A DNA stretch of 64,000 nucleotides, taken from NCBI RefSeq assembly GCF_014466955.1, contig NZ_AP023396.1:5208001-5272000 (forward strand), written 5' to 3'. The DNA comes from Nocardia wallacei (GTDB lineage: Bacteria; Actinomycetota; Actinomycetes; Mycobacteriales; Mycobacteriaceae). This document shows positions 55,522 through 63,855 of the stretch, one piece after another. Position 1 is the first letter of the stretch; each line of letters opens with the position of its first letter. The notes beneath the pieces are model-generated. The model searched no databases. It had not been told where the DNA came from and saw only the letters and a list, made by a program, of their open reading frames with translations. A program made the translations under genes and the position numbers.

Positions 55522-56034
55522 ATGCGGGTGAATCGGCTGACCGCGGATTTGTCGGAGTATCCGGATCTGGTGGTCATCTACCTCGGGATGCGGGTGCGTA
55601 AGCCGCGCGGGGTGGTGCGGCTGTTGGGATTGGGGCCGAAACTATATCGGTCGCACAGGGATCGACCCGATGGGCTGTTGTTGCATGAGGACATCATCTG
55701 GTCGTTGTTTCCGCCGCACTGGGGGGCTCGGCAGTACTGGCGGGATCTGGACAGTTTGGAGCGGTGGACTCGGTCGGATCCGCATCGGGAGTGGTGGCAG
55801 CGGTTTCTGCGGGATTCGGGGGGTACCGGGTTCTGGCATGAGGCGTACTTCCTGCGGGGCGGGATCGACACCATGTACGACGACATGACCACGCCGACGG
55901 GGCTGGGGCGGGTGGCGCCCACCGTCGCGATGCGTGGGCGGCTGTTCTCGGCTCGCGGGCGGGTGCGGCACGATGAGCCGAAGGTGGCGCCTGTCGTCGG
56001 GGAGAAGTCCTATTACGCGGACAATTCCGAATGA
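55522..56034 (+). CDS. DUF4188 family protein (putative heme-linked monooxygenase/dehydratase-like)
   Basis: A 170-residue protein of the DUF4188 family. Signatures are PDLVVIYLGMRVRKPRGVVR, GARQYWRDLDSLERWTRSDP with H-x-E-W-W after it, and GGTGFWHEAYFLRGGIDTMY. The WHE/Y pattern recalls aldoxime-dehydratase-like ferredoxin folds, but no activity is established. The start at 55522 is preceded by GTGGAGGGCG. It is monocistronic between divergent and convergent genes. Confidence 0.82.
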   Translation: MRVNRLTADLSEYPDLVVIYLGMRVRKPRGVVRLLGLGPKLYRSHRDRPDGLLLHEDIIWSLFPPHWGARQYWRDLDSLERWTRSDPHREWWQRFLRDSGGTGFWHEAYFLRGGIDTMYDDMTTPTGLGRVAPTVAMRGRLFSARGRVRHDEPKVAPVVGEKSYYADNSE

Positions 56035-56181
56035 GAACAATTCGCGATCTACTTCGTACGACATCGCCGCGGCGAACTGTCGCCGCCGACCCGCTACGCA
56101 CGGATGAACATCTGACGAAATAGGCGGATTTCGGACTTTGCGTACTATTGGTTTCCTTTTCGGCGTTCTACCGTACCTGGC

Positions 56182-56808
56182 ATGCACGTCCTGTTCGTCT
56201 GCAACGGCAATGTGTGCCGGTCGGTGATCGCCGAGCGGCTCACGCGCGCTGTCGCGGCCGAATACGGCCTGCGCGGGCTGACCGCGGAGAGCGCGGGGAC
56301 GCGCGCGCTCGTCGGATTCGGAGTGGATCCCGTTGCCGCCGAGACGATCAGCGGGCTCGGCGCCGACCCGGCGAATTTCAAGGCCCGTAAACTGAAACCC
56401 GCCATGGTGGAACGGGCCCATCTGGTGCTCGCGATGACCGAGCAGATCCGCGACGAGATCGTCGCGCTGGCGCCGGCGGCACGGTGGCGGACCTTCACGC
56501 TGCTGGAAGCCCACCGCATCGCCAAGGTCAGCGGCGCCCGCACCGTCGCCGAAATCGACCGCGCCCGTGACGATCTCGCACTGGTCGGCCGGGAGAACAT
56601 TCCCGACCCGGTCGGTCTGTCGGCGCGGAAGTACTGCGAGGTGGGCGACCATATCGCCGAGGCCCTGGTACCGCTGCTGCTGGCCCTGCACACCCGTCGC
56701 GACCTCGGCACCGACGAGCGCGGACGGCCGCGCTTGGTGCTGTTACCGGGCGGGCGGCGCGAACCGCCCCGATATATCGTCGGCGACCGGATCGGACGGC
56801 ATGCCTGA
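56182..56808 (+). CDS. Low-molecular-weight protein tyrosine phosphatase-like protein
   Basis: A 208-residue protein. The phosphate loop is at the very N terminus: VLFVCNGNVCRSVIAERLTR, C7-x5-R13-S, as in LMW-PTP/arsenate reductase. The general acid loop is ENIPDPVGLS (Asp-Pro). About 50 residues longer than classical LMW-PTPs, with an Arg-rich C-terminal extension (RRDLGTDERGRPRLVLLPGG). It may dephosphorylate tyrosines on exopolysaccharide or signalling proteins. Confidence 0.88.
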   Translation: MHVLFVCNGNVCRSVIAERLTRAVAAEYGLRGLTAESAGTRALVGFGVDPVAAETISGLGADPANFKARKLKPAMVERAHLVLAMTEQIRDEIVALAPAARWRTFTLLEAHRIAKVSGARTVAEIDRARDDLALVGRENIPDPVGLSARKYCEVGDHIAEALVPLLLALHTRRDLGTDERGRPRLVLLPGGRREPPRYIVGDRIGRHA

Positions 56809-56925
56809 GGTCGCGGCGAAAACGCCGGACACGGACCTGTCCTCCCCATTTCGCGCGTACAGGGACTACACTCCCCGCCGGGACATTCCACCACCGCAGG
56901 TCGACACAAGAACAGGAACTCAGAC

Positions 56926-57327
56926 ATGCCGAAACGCATTTCGGATGTTTCGCTCCATGTTTATGTGACACCCGAAACACTCGACCGAGTCGTGAAGACG
57001 GTGCGCCGCGTGGTCGACGACCACGTGGGCGACAGCGACGTGTTCGCTTGGCGCTTCACGCTTCCGGTCGAATCCGACCAGCCCGCCCACACCCTGCTCG
57101 AAAGTCAGTGGCTACTCGACCATCCCGGCACCGACCCGAGCGACCGCCGCACCTACGAGATCGCGCTGAGCCTGGTCGGCGACCAGAGCCTGCTCACCGA
57201 GGCGAACCTGAACGCGCTGGAACAGCAACTGATGCAAGACATTTCGAACGAGGACGCGGTTCCCTACTCCATCCACGCGCTACAGCGCGAAAGCTTCGAC
57301 CTGGAAGAGAACCGCGAACTGATCTGA
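56926..57327 (+). CDS. Hypothetical protein
   Basis: A 133-residue soluble acidic protein with alternating strands and helices (ISDVSLHVYVTPETLDRVVK, DVFAWRFTLPVESDQPAHTL, ALEQQLMQDISNEDAVPYSI). An AGGAAC ribosome-binding site lies 6 nt before the ATG. I do not recognise the family. Strong coding character. It is convergent with tesB, with a 9-nt gap. Confidence 0.75.
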   Translation: MPKRISDVSLHVYVTPETLDRVVKTVRRVVDDHVGDSDVFAWRFTLPVESDQPAHTLLESQWLLDHPGTDPSDRRTYEIALSLVGDQSLLTEANLNALEQQLMQDISNEDAVPYSIHALQRESFDLEENRELI

Positions 57328-57336
57328 CCCGGCGGG

Positions 57337-58233
57337 TCAGCGGCGCGGCGGGAAGTGGCGGATGACGCCTTCCTGCACCACCGTCGCCAGCAACTCCCCT
57401 GCCCGCGAATAGAAGTGGCCGGTGGCCAGGCCGCGCGATCCGGCCGCCACGGGCGACTGCGTCGCGTACAGCGCCCACTCGTCGAACCGGAACGGGCGGT
57501 GGAACCAGATCGAGTGGTTCACCGTCGCGGCGACGATGCGGTCGAACCCCCACGACAGCCCGTGCGTGGTGATGATCGAATCCAGGACCGTGGTGTCCGA
57601 CGAATAGCCCAGTGTCGCAACGTGAATCAGCGGATCGTCGGGCAGCGTGCCGTCCGCGCGCATCCACACCCGGTTGTAGTCGAGGGTGCCGCCGGTGCCC
57701 TTGAGAATCCACGCCGGATCGTTGGTGTAGCGCATGTCGATCGGGTGCGGGGCCTGGACGAACATCTGCAACCGGTCCTCGAGGCCCGCGAAGGACTCCT
57801 CGACGCGGGGCAGGCCGTCGGGGTCGGGCACCTGCGGCAGCGGGGAGGCGTGCTCCAGGCCCTTGGCCCAGTCCTGGAAGGCCGCCAGCATGACGAACAG
57901 CTCCTGATCGTCCTGCAGGGCGGTGACGGTCCGATTCGCGAACGAGCGGCCGTCGCGGTGGCGTTCCACCCGGTACTCGATCGGCTTCTTCACGTCACCG
58001 CCGCGGACGAAGTGCGCGTTGACCGCGTGCACCGGGCGTCCCGGGCCGACCGTGCGGCCGGCCGCGACGATGGCCTGCGCCACCAGCTGCCCGCCGAAGG
58101 TACGGCTCCACACCTTCTCCGGGTGCTGGCCGACGAAGACGTCCTCGCCGGTCTGCTCCAGATCGAGCAACCCGAGCAGCACTCCCAGGTCGCCCGTGAC
58201 GGTGTCGGATGATTCGCCCAGCGATGTACTCAC
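57337..58233 (-). CDS. tesB: Acyl-CoA thioesterase II
   Basis: A 298-residue double hotdog thioesterase that hydrolyses medium/long-chain acyl-CoA. Family signatures are VWSRTFGGQLVAQAIVAAGR, VHAVNAHFVRGGDVKKPIEY, SFANRTVTALQDDQELFVML, and in the second hotdog VATLGYSSDTTVLDSIITTH and NHSIWFHRPFRFDEWALYAT; the Asp-Thr/Ser-Gln catalytic network is consistent. The start is a GTG one nucleotide after the pyk stop, so it is in an operon with pyk, as in mycobacteria. Confidence 0.95.
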   Translation of the reverse strand: MSTSLGESSDTVTGDLGVLLGLLDLEQTGEDVFVGQHPEKVWSRTFGGQLVAQAIVAAGRTVGPGRPVHAVNAHFVRGGDVKKPIEYRVERHRDGRSFANRTVTALQDDQELFVMLAAFQDWAKGLEHASPLPQVPDPDGLPRVEESFAGLEDRLQMFVQAPHPIDMRYTNDPAWILKGTGGTLDYNRVWMRADGTLPDDPLIHVATLGYSSDTTVLDSIITTHGLSWGFDRIVAATVNHSIWFHRPFRFDEWALYATQSPVAAGSRGLATGHFYSRAGELLATVVQEGVIRHFPPRR

Positions 58234-58234
58234 C

Positions 58235-59656
58235 TCAGTGGTCCTCCTCGCCGATTCGGTGCACGTGGATGAGGTTGGTGGAACCGATTGTGCCAGGCGG
58301 GGATCCGGCCACGATCACCACCAGGTCACCCTTGGCGTACCGGTTCAGCGACAGCAGCTCCTTGTCGACCTGACCGATCATCTCGTCGGTGGTGCCGACC
58401 GGCGGCACGATGAAGGTCTCCACGCCCCAGGTCAGCGCCAGCTGGCTGCGCACCTCCGGCAGCGGCGTGAACGCCAGCAGCGGCAGCGTGGTGTGCAGGC
58501 GGGCCAGGCGGCGCACGGTGTCGCCGGACTGGGTGAACGCCACCAGCGCCTTGGCGTTGAGGCGCTCGCCGATGTCGCGGGCGGCGTAGGAGATCACGCC
58601 GCGCTTGGTCCGGGGCACGTGGGTCAGCGGCGGCACCTGCGCGGAGGACTCGGACTCCACCGCGTGCACGATGCGCGCCATGGTGCGGACCGTGTCGATC
58701 GGGTACTCGCCGACCGAGGTCTCACCCGACAGCATCACCGCGTCGGCGCCGTCGAGCACCGCGTTGGCGACATCGGAGGCCTCGGCGCGGGTCGGCCGGG
58801 AATTGGTGATCATCGACTCCAGCATCTGGGTAGCGACGATGACGGGCTTGGCGTTCTCGCGGGCCATCTGGATGGCGCGCTTCTGCACCAGCGGCACCTG
58901 CTCGAGCGGCAACTCCACGCCCAGATCGCCGCGGGCGACCATGATCGCGTCGAAGGCCAGCACGATCGCCTCGAGGTTGTCGATCGCCTCCGGCTTCTCC
59001 AGCTTGCCGATCACCGGCACACGGCGGCCGACGCGGTCCATGATGTCGTGCACCAGTTCCACATCCGACGGGGAACGCACGAACGACAGCGCGATGAAGT
59101 CGACGCCGAGTTTCAGGGCGAATTCGAGGTCGGCGATGTCCTTCTCGGACAGCGCGGGAACGGACACGTCCATGCCGGGCAGCGACACGCCCTTGTTGTT
59201 CGAGACCGGGCCGCCCTCGGTGACCCGGCACACCACGTCGTGGCCGTCGACGCGGACCACGGTCAGACCGACCTTGCCGTCGTCGACCAGCAGACGATCG
59301 CCGGGCTTGGCGTCGTCGGCCAGTTGCGCGTAGGTGGTGGAGACGCGGTCGTGGGTGCCCTCCACGTCGTCGACGGTGATCCGCACCTCCTCACCGGTCG
59401 CCCACATGGTCTTGCCTTCGATGAACCTGCCGAGCCGGATCTTCGGCCCCTGGAGATCCGCGAGAATGCCGACGGCACGGCCCAATCGGTCCGCGGCTTT
59501 CCTGACCTTCTGATAGTTCTCGGCATGGTCGGAGTGCTCGCCGTGACTGAAGTTCAACCGGGCCACGTCCATGCCGCTTTCGACGAGTTCGCGGATCCGG
59601 TCCTCGGAGGCGGTAGCCGGTCCGAGGGTGCAAACAATTTTTGTTCGTCGCATCAC
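58235..59656 (-). CDS. pyk: Pyruvate kinase
   Basis: A 473-residue glycolytic enzyme (PEP + ADP to pyruvate + ATP). Key motifs are TKIVCTLGPATASEDRIREL, MDVARLNFSHGEHSDHAENY, the K+/Mg site region DLQGPKIRLG, and the active-site MVARGDLGVELPLEQVPLVQ, then ATQMLESMITNSRPTRAE and DAVMLSGETSVGEYP. The start is one of two adjacent ATGs (59656/59653). It is upstream of tesB on the same strand. Confidence 0.97.
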   Translation of the reverse strand: MMRRTKIVCTLGPATASEDRIRELVESGMDVARLNFSHGEHSDHAENYQKVRKAADRLGRAVGILADLQGPKIRLGRFIEGKTMWATGEEVRITVDDVEGTHDRVSTTYAQLADDAKPGDRLLVDDGKVGLTVVRVDGHDVVCRVTEGGPVSNNKGVSLPGMDVSVPALSEKDIADLEFALKLGVDFIALSFVRSPSDVELVHDIMDRVGRRVPVIGKLEKPEAIDNLEAIVLAFDAIMVARGDLGVELPLEQVPLVQKRAIQMARENAKPVIVATQMLESMITNSRPTRAEASDVANAVLDGADAVMLSGETSVGEYPIDTVRTMARIVHAVESESSAQVPPLTHVPRTKRGVISYAARDIGERLNAKALVAFTQSGDTVRRLARLHTTLPLLAFTPLPEVRSQLALTWGVETFIVPPVGTTDEMIGQVDKELLSLNRYAKGDLVVIVAGSPPGTIGSTNLIHVHRIGEEDH

Positions 59657-59736
59657 GCGTCGAGCCTAGCCCTGCCGCGCGGTGCCCGCTGACTGGGCAT
59701 ACCCTCCGCTATCAATCCCCTGGAACATGGCGCGCG

Positions 59737-60405
59737 TCACCGCGCGACATGCCGTGCCAGCCGCTCTTCCAGGCGTGTTTGGGCAAATCCGAGTAGCAGG
59801 CAGATGATCCAGTAGTAGACCGCCGCGACCCCGTAGAGGGCGAAGAAATCGAACGTCGGCGCGGCGGCCAATTGCGCGGTCCGCAACAACTCGGTAACCA
59901 AGATCGTGGATGCCAGGGAGGTGTCCTTCACCAACGAGATCAACGTGTTGGACAACGGCGGCACCGCGATCCGCGCGGCCTGCGGCAGGATGATCGAACT
60001 CAGGGTCTGCGGGTAGGACAGGCCCAGCGCCTGCGACGCCTCCCATTGGCCCGCGGCGACCGAGAGAATCGCCGCGCGGATCACCTCCGCCGCGTAGCCG
60101 CCGACATTGAGGCTGAAGGCGATCACCGCGGCCGGGAACGGGTCGATCACGATGTTCAGCTGCGGCAGCGCGTAGAACACGATGAACAACTGCACCAGCA
60201 GCGGCGTGCCGCGAATGATCGAGATGTAGCAGCGGGCCGCCGCCGACACCGGCCACACCTTCGACATCCGCGCCAGCGCCACGAACAGCGCCAGCGCCAG
60301 GCCGATGACGAAGCTGATCGCGGTGAGCGGCAGTGTCTTGGTGACCGTCGCCTCCAGCATGGGCTGGAGGTTGTGCCGGATCAGCTCCCAGGTGGCGGAG
60401 TCCAT
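59737..60405 (-). CDS. Polar amino acid ABC importer, permease subunit (second system)
   Basis: A 222-residue inner-membrane permease with about 5 helices. Signatures are ATVTKTLPLTAISFVIGLAL and the EAA loop AEVIRAAILSVAAGQWEASQ, ALGLSYPQTLSSIILPQAAR. It follows its binding protein by 3 nt. No ATPase gene is present in this operon; it ends before pyk. The partner ATPase must be supplied in trans. Confidence 0.93.
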   Translation of the reverse strand: MDSATWELIRHNLQPMLEATVTKTLPLTAISFVIGLALALFVALARMSKVWPVSAAARCYISIIRGTPLLVQLFIVFYALPQLNIVIDPFPAAVIAFSLNVGGYAAEVIRAAILSVAAGQWEASQALGLSYPQTLSSIILPQAARIAVPPLSNTLISLVKDTSLASTILVTELLRTAQLAAAPTFDFFALYGVAAVYYWIICLLLGFAQTRLEERLARHVAR

Positions 60406-60408
60406 GCG

Positions 60409-61164
60409 CTATTTGCTGACGTCGGTTCCGAAGTACTTGTCGGAGATCCTCGCCAGGGTGCCGTCGGCGCGCAGTGCGTTCAGGGCGTCGTTGACGTCGG
60501 AGGTCAGGGCACTGGATTCCTTGCGGGCGGCGAAGGCCTGGTGGCTGGTCTCGCCCGTCCTGCCCGACACCTTGACGCCGCTGTCGCCGGTGGTCTTCGT
60601 GTACTCGCCGACGGCGAGGGTGTCGTTGACCGTCGCGTCGACGCGGCCGTTCTTCAACAGCTGGATGGCCTGCACGAAGCCCTCCACGGCCTCCACCTCG
60701 CAGCCCGCGTCGGACGCGACCCTGCTCCAGTTGCTGGTCGAGGATTGCGCGCAGACCTTGCCGTTCAGGTCGGCGAGGGTGGTGACGCCGGTCTTGTCGG
60801 CGCGGGTGACGATCACGCCGTCGGAGGTGGTGTAGGGCTGGGACAGCGAATACTTCCGGTCGCGATCGGGATTCACCGTGACCTGATTGGCGACCAGGTC
60901 GAAGCGCTTGGACTCGAGGCCCGCGAAGATCGCGTCCCACGGGGTCTGGACGAATTCGACCCGCTTGCCGAGCTTGCCGGCGACGGCTTGCACCACCTCG
61001 ACGTCGTAGCCCGTGAGCTGCCCGTCCGGCCCCTGGAAACTGAAGGGCGCGTACGTGCCCTCGGTCCCCACCTTCAGCACGTTCGGATCACTGCCACCGC
61101 ACCCCGCGGCAAGCCCACTGACAGCGGCAACGGCGAGCACGACGGCGAACAGCTTGCGGCGCAA
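60409..61164 (-). CDS. Amino acid ABC importer, lipoprotein substrate-binding subunit (second system)
   Basis: A 251-residue lipoprotein (lipobox GLAAGC) of SBP family 3: LKVGTEGTYAPFSFQGPDGQ, LTGYDVEVVQAVAGKLGKRV and FDLVANQVTVNPDRDRKYSL. It probably binds glutamine, glutamate or a related polar amino acid. I take the TTG at 61164 as start because GGAGAGG lies 8 nt upstream and the signal peptide (LRRKLFAVVLAVAAVS) begins there. Confidence 0.9.
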   Translation of the reverse strand: MRRKLFAVVLAVAAVSGLAAGCGGSDPNVLKVGTEGTYAPFSFQGPDGQLTGYDVEVVQAVAGKLGKRVEFVQTPWDAIFAGLESKRFDLVANQVTVNPDRDRKYSLSQPYTTSDGVIVTRADKTGVTTLADLNGKVCAQSSTSNWSRVASDAGCEVEAVEGFVQAIQLLKNGRVDATVNDTLAVGEYTKTTGDSGVKVSGRTGETSHQAFAARKESSALTSDVNDALNALRADGTLARISDKYFGTDVSK

Positions 61165-61300
61165 TGGGGTACCTCTCCAGCGGGCGCGGACGACGCGCGC
61201 GGGGCGCACGGAACCGGCACAGCCTACGACAAGCGACAACGCCCACCCAGCATTACGCGCACGGCGAGCCGAAGGGGCGGGGTCTTCCGTGCCCCCGCAC

Positions 61301-61387
61301 GGCGATCCGGAGGGTTCCGGGTCTTACGCGGCGATCCGGAGGGCTCCGGGTCTTACGCGGCTACCCGAAGGGCTCCGGGACTTCCGT
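61301..61387. repeat. Three tandem copies of a 29-bp repeat, plus a degenerate upstream copy
   Basis: Units at 61301, 61330 and 61359, containing GGCGATCCGGAGGG(T/C)TCCGG then GTCTTACGC. The first two differ at one position and the third at several. A related degenerate unit starts at 61263. The array is intergenic. Confidence 0.9.
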
Positions 61388-61419
61388 GCCCCGCCTCTGC
61401 CCTCGGCAGGTCCCACCCT

Positions 61420-61456
61420 CCCGTCATCCCGGCACGCTTTTCGCCGGGATGACGGG
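61420..61456. repeat. REP-like palindrome/terminator
   Basis: CCCGTCATCCCGGC (61420-61433) pairs perfectly with 61443-61456 across ACGCTTTTC. The CGTCATCCCGGC...GCCGGGATGACG core is typical of dispersed intergenic REP-like elements in bacteria. It lies 10 nt past the TM2 gene's stop, so it probably ends that transcript. Confidence 0.85.
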
Positions 61457-61465
61457 GAGAGTCGG

Positions 61466-61918
61466 TCAGTTCTCCTGGAGTGGGCGGCCGTACTGGTCGC
61501 GGACCTTGCCCGTGAGGATCATGATGCCGTCGATGAGCGGCCAGATGCCGCCGATGCCGCAGGTGAGCCAGGTGACCGCGATCTGGCCGACGGCCATGCC
61601 GGGGTAGCCGAGGTAGAACCGGCCGACGCCGAAACTTCCCAGGAAGATCTGCAGCAGCCCGGCCACCATCTTCGATTTGTCCGAGTACGGCTCGCCGTAC
61701 ATGTTGCGGCCGAAGGGGGCCTCGGGGTCCATTCCCGGCGCGCCGTACGGGGCCGGCGGATAGCCGCCGGGTTGACCGTAGGGCTGGCCGTACGGGTTCG
61801 GCTGGCCGTAGGGGTCCATGGGTGGTTGCTGGCCCATGGGCTGGCCGGTACCCGGGCCGGTTCCGGGCGCGCCGTACTGCGGCCCGTACCCCGGTTGCTG
61901 CTGGTATGGGTCGGTCAC
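61466..61918 (-). CDS. TM2-domain membrane protein with Pro/Gly/Tyr-rich N terminus
   Basis: A 150-residue protein. Residues 1-80 are a disordered Q/P/G/Y tract with repeated YGQP units. The TM2 domain follows: KSKMVAGLLQIFLGSFGVGR, FYLGYPGMAVGQIAVTWLTC, GIGGIWPLIDGIMILTGKV, two helices joined by a short turn. Function of TM2 proteins in actinobacteria is unknown. The start is a GTG at 61918. It lies 79 nt downstream of lgt on the same strand. Confidence 0.9.
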   Translation of the reverse strand: MTDPYQQQPGYGPQYGAPGTGPGTGQPMGQQPPMDPYGQPNPYGQPYGQPGGYPPAPYGAPGMDPEAPFGRNMYGEPYSDKSKMVAGLLQIFLGSFGVGRFYLGYPGMAVGQIAVTWLTCGIGGIWPLIDGIMILTGKVRDQYGRPLQEN

Positions 61919-61997
61919 TCGGTTCCTCCTAGTTCACTCGGGCCCGCATGACCGGCCCGGTCTCCCCGCCCCGCCGCGTAGCTGCCGCGGACCGGAC

Positions 61998-63566
61998 TCA
62001 ATTCTTGCCCGACTCCGACGATTTCGTCGCGTCGGTCGCTGCGGAGTCTGCCGCATTCTCACCGTTATCGGTCAGGGATGCGGATTCGTTGCCGGTATCG
62101 CCCGCACTTTCACTTCCCCCACTGTCGACGGGTTCGCTCGCCACAGGGTCGCCTGCCGCACCCTCCGCGCCTTCCGCGGACGTACCCGCCTCGCGCTCAG
62201 CAGGCTCGCCGGCCGCATCGTCGGCACCCGTGCTCGCGGTGCTCTCGGCGGAATTGCCGAGCGCTCCCTCAGCAGGCTTGGTCACTGCGCCCGGAGCGGA
62301 CTTGCTCACCGCATCGTCGGCGGACTTGCCCGTCGTGCTCTCGGCCGACTCGCTCACCGCATCCTGAGCGGACTCGCTCGACGCATCGGCGGCCGGTGTG
62401 CCGGAGGTGGTGCCCGCAGACTTTGCCGCGGCTTCGTCCGATGCGTTCCTCTCTTCCGGCGCAGCGGTTTCCGTGTCGCCGGGTGTGCCCTCGGACGCGG
62501 TTTCCGCTGGGGCGTCGTCGGTTTCCGTGGGTGCGGGCGAATCCGCCACTGCGGCAGCGGGTGTGGTCGCGGTCGTCGCGCTGTCGGATTCCGCGCCTAC
62601 GCGGCGGAGGGCGCCGAACTGCCAGGGCCACGGACGGTATCCGCCCGGTTGCAGTTGCTCGGCGGCCTCGCGGCCCTTGGTGGCCAGGAGGAAATAGGCG
62701 ATGGCGCAGAGGAATACGAGCGCGGAGGTGAACGAGTTGATCCGTACACCCGCGATGTGGGTGGCCTCGTCGTCGCGCAGCAGCTCCACCCAGAACCGGC
62801 CGAAGCAGTAGAGCGCGACGTAGAGCGCGAACAACCGGCCGTGGCCGATGCGGAAGCGCTTGTCCACCAACAGCAGCACCAGCACGCCGATCAGGTTCCA
62901 CACCAGCTCGTAGAGGAAGGTCGGCTGCACCACCTTCTCCACCACGCCGGTGGACACGCCGTTCATCATGTCGAGCTGACCGTCGGAGTCGAAGCGCAGA
63001 TAGATCTCCAGACCCCACGGCAGGTCGGTGGCGCGACCGTAGAGCTCCTGGTTGAAGTAGTTGCCGAGGCGGCCGATCGCCTGCGCCAGCAGGATCGCCG
63101 GAGCGATCGCATCGCCCAACGCGGGCAACGGAATTCGGTACACGCGGCAACCGATCCACGCGCCCACGCCGCCGAGCAGCACCGCGCCCCAGATGCCGAG
63201 GCCGCCCTCCCAGATCTTCAGGGCGTTCATCGGATGGCCGCCGTCGCCGAAGTACTTCTGCCAATCGGTGGCGACGTGGTAGAGCCGCCCGCCGACCAGG
63301 CCGAACGGCACCGCGAACATCGCCACGTCGAGCACCGCGCCGGCCGCCCCGCCGCGCTCACGCCAGCGCCGCTCTCCCCACCAGATCGCCGCGACGATTC
63401 CGACGATGATGCACAGCGCATACGCCCGCAGCGGGAAGCCCCCGACGTACCACACTCCGCGCGGCGGACTGGGAATCGACGCCAGCACCGCCGCCTGTAC
63501 CCCACCGTGCGCAACAACACTGTCTGCCAGGACTGCAAAAGTCACGCGCCCACCGTAACGGACCAC
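61998..63566 (-). CDS. lgt: Prolipoprotein diacylglyceryl transferase with long low-complexity C-terminal tail
   Basis: Lgt attaches diacylglycerol from phosphatidylglycerol to the lipobox cysteine of prelipoproteins. Residues 1-320 are the seven-helix enzyme with VGGRLYHVATDW, KIWEGGLGIWGAVLLGG, the Lgt signature IGRLGNYFNQELYGRATDLP, WGLEI and QPTFLYELVWN. The last 190 residues are a cytoplasmic Ala/Ser/Glu/Asp-rich tail. E. coli Lgt is about 290 residues, but mycobacterial Lgt also has a long tail. Start is GTG 63566 or GTG 63545. It lies downstream of trpA, separated here by a decayed toxin-like gene. Confidence 0.94.
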   Translation of the reverse strand: MVRYGGRVTFAVLADSVVAHGGVQAAVLASIPSPPRGVWYVGGFPLRAYALCIIVGIVAAIWWGERRWRERGGAAGAVLDVAMFAVPFGLVGGRLYHVATDWQKYFGDGGHPMNALKIWEGGLGIWGAVLLGGVGAWIGCRVYRIPLPALGDAIAPAILLAQAIGRLGNYFNQELYGRATDLPWGLEIYLRFDSDGQLDMMNGVSTGVVEKVVQPTFLYELVWNLIGVLVLLLVDKRFRIGHGRLFALYVALYCFGRFWVELLRDDEATHIAGVRINSFTSALVFLCAIAYFLLATKGREAAEQLQPGGYRPWPWQFGALRRVGAESDSATTATTPAAAVADSPAPTETDDAPAETASEGTPGDTETAAPEERNASDEAAAKSAGTTSGTPAADASSESAQDAVSESAESTTGKSADDAVSKSAPGAVTKPAEGALGNSAESTASTGADDAAGEPAEREAGTSAEGAEGAAGDPVASEPVDSGGSESAGDTGNESASLTDNGENAADSAATDATKSSESGKN

Positions 63567-63587
63567 CGCCGATCCGCAGTCCTCCGG

Positions 63588-63833
63588 TCAGCGACGCCGC
63601 CGATCCGTCTGCTTCGGATGTGCCGTGCCCGCCCGGGTGATCCACACTGTGCGCGTGTCGTCATCGACCGCGTACCAGATGCGGCCACCAGCTGTCACCT
63701 CGTATTGCCCTCACTTCGTGCCGCCCGGACGTGGGATCTCGGGACCGTCGCCGGGAGACGGCGCAAGGAGATCATGCGCGAGCTCGGGGTCCGACCAGAT
63801 TTCGGCCGTCGACAGGCATCGACCGCGTAGCAC
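63588..63833 (-). pseudogene. RelE-like toxin remnant with internal stop
   Basis: A single frame of 81 codons from a GTG at 63833 to a TGA at 63588 is coding-like throughout, but is broken by an in-frame TGA at 63711-63713. The part after the stop reads GQYEVTAGGRIWYAVDDDTR, TVWITRAGTAHPKQTD, the C-terminal beta-sheet pattern of RelE/HigB-type toxins. The part before is less distinctive (IWSDPELAHDLLAP). It sits between trpA and lgt, which are adjacent in M. tuberculosis, so it is an inserted then inactivated gene. No antitoxin is visible. Confidence 0.5.
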
Positions 63834-63855
63834 AGCAGCCACCGGCCGCAGCGGG

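Larger units (their letters stand above)
61165..61465. other. Repeat-bearing intergenic region
   Basis: These 300 bp between the binding-protein gene and the TM2 gene hold a 29-bp tandem repeat and a 14-bp palindrome, described separately. No gene is supported. Confidence 0.6.
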
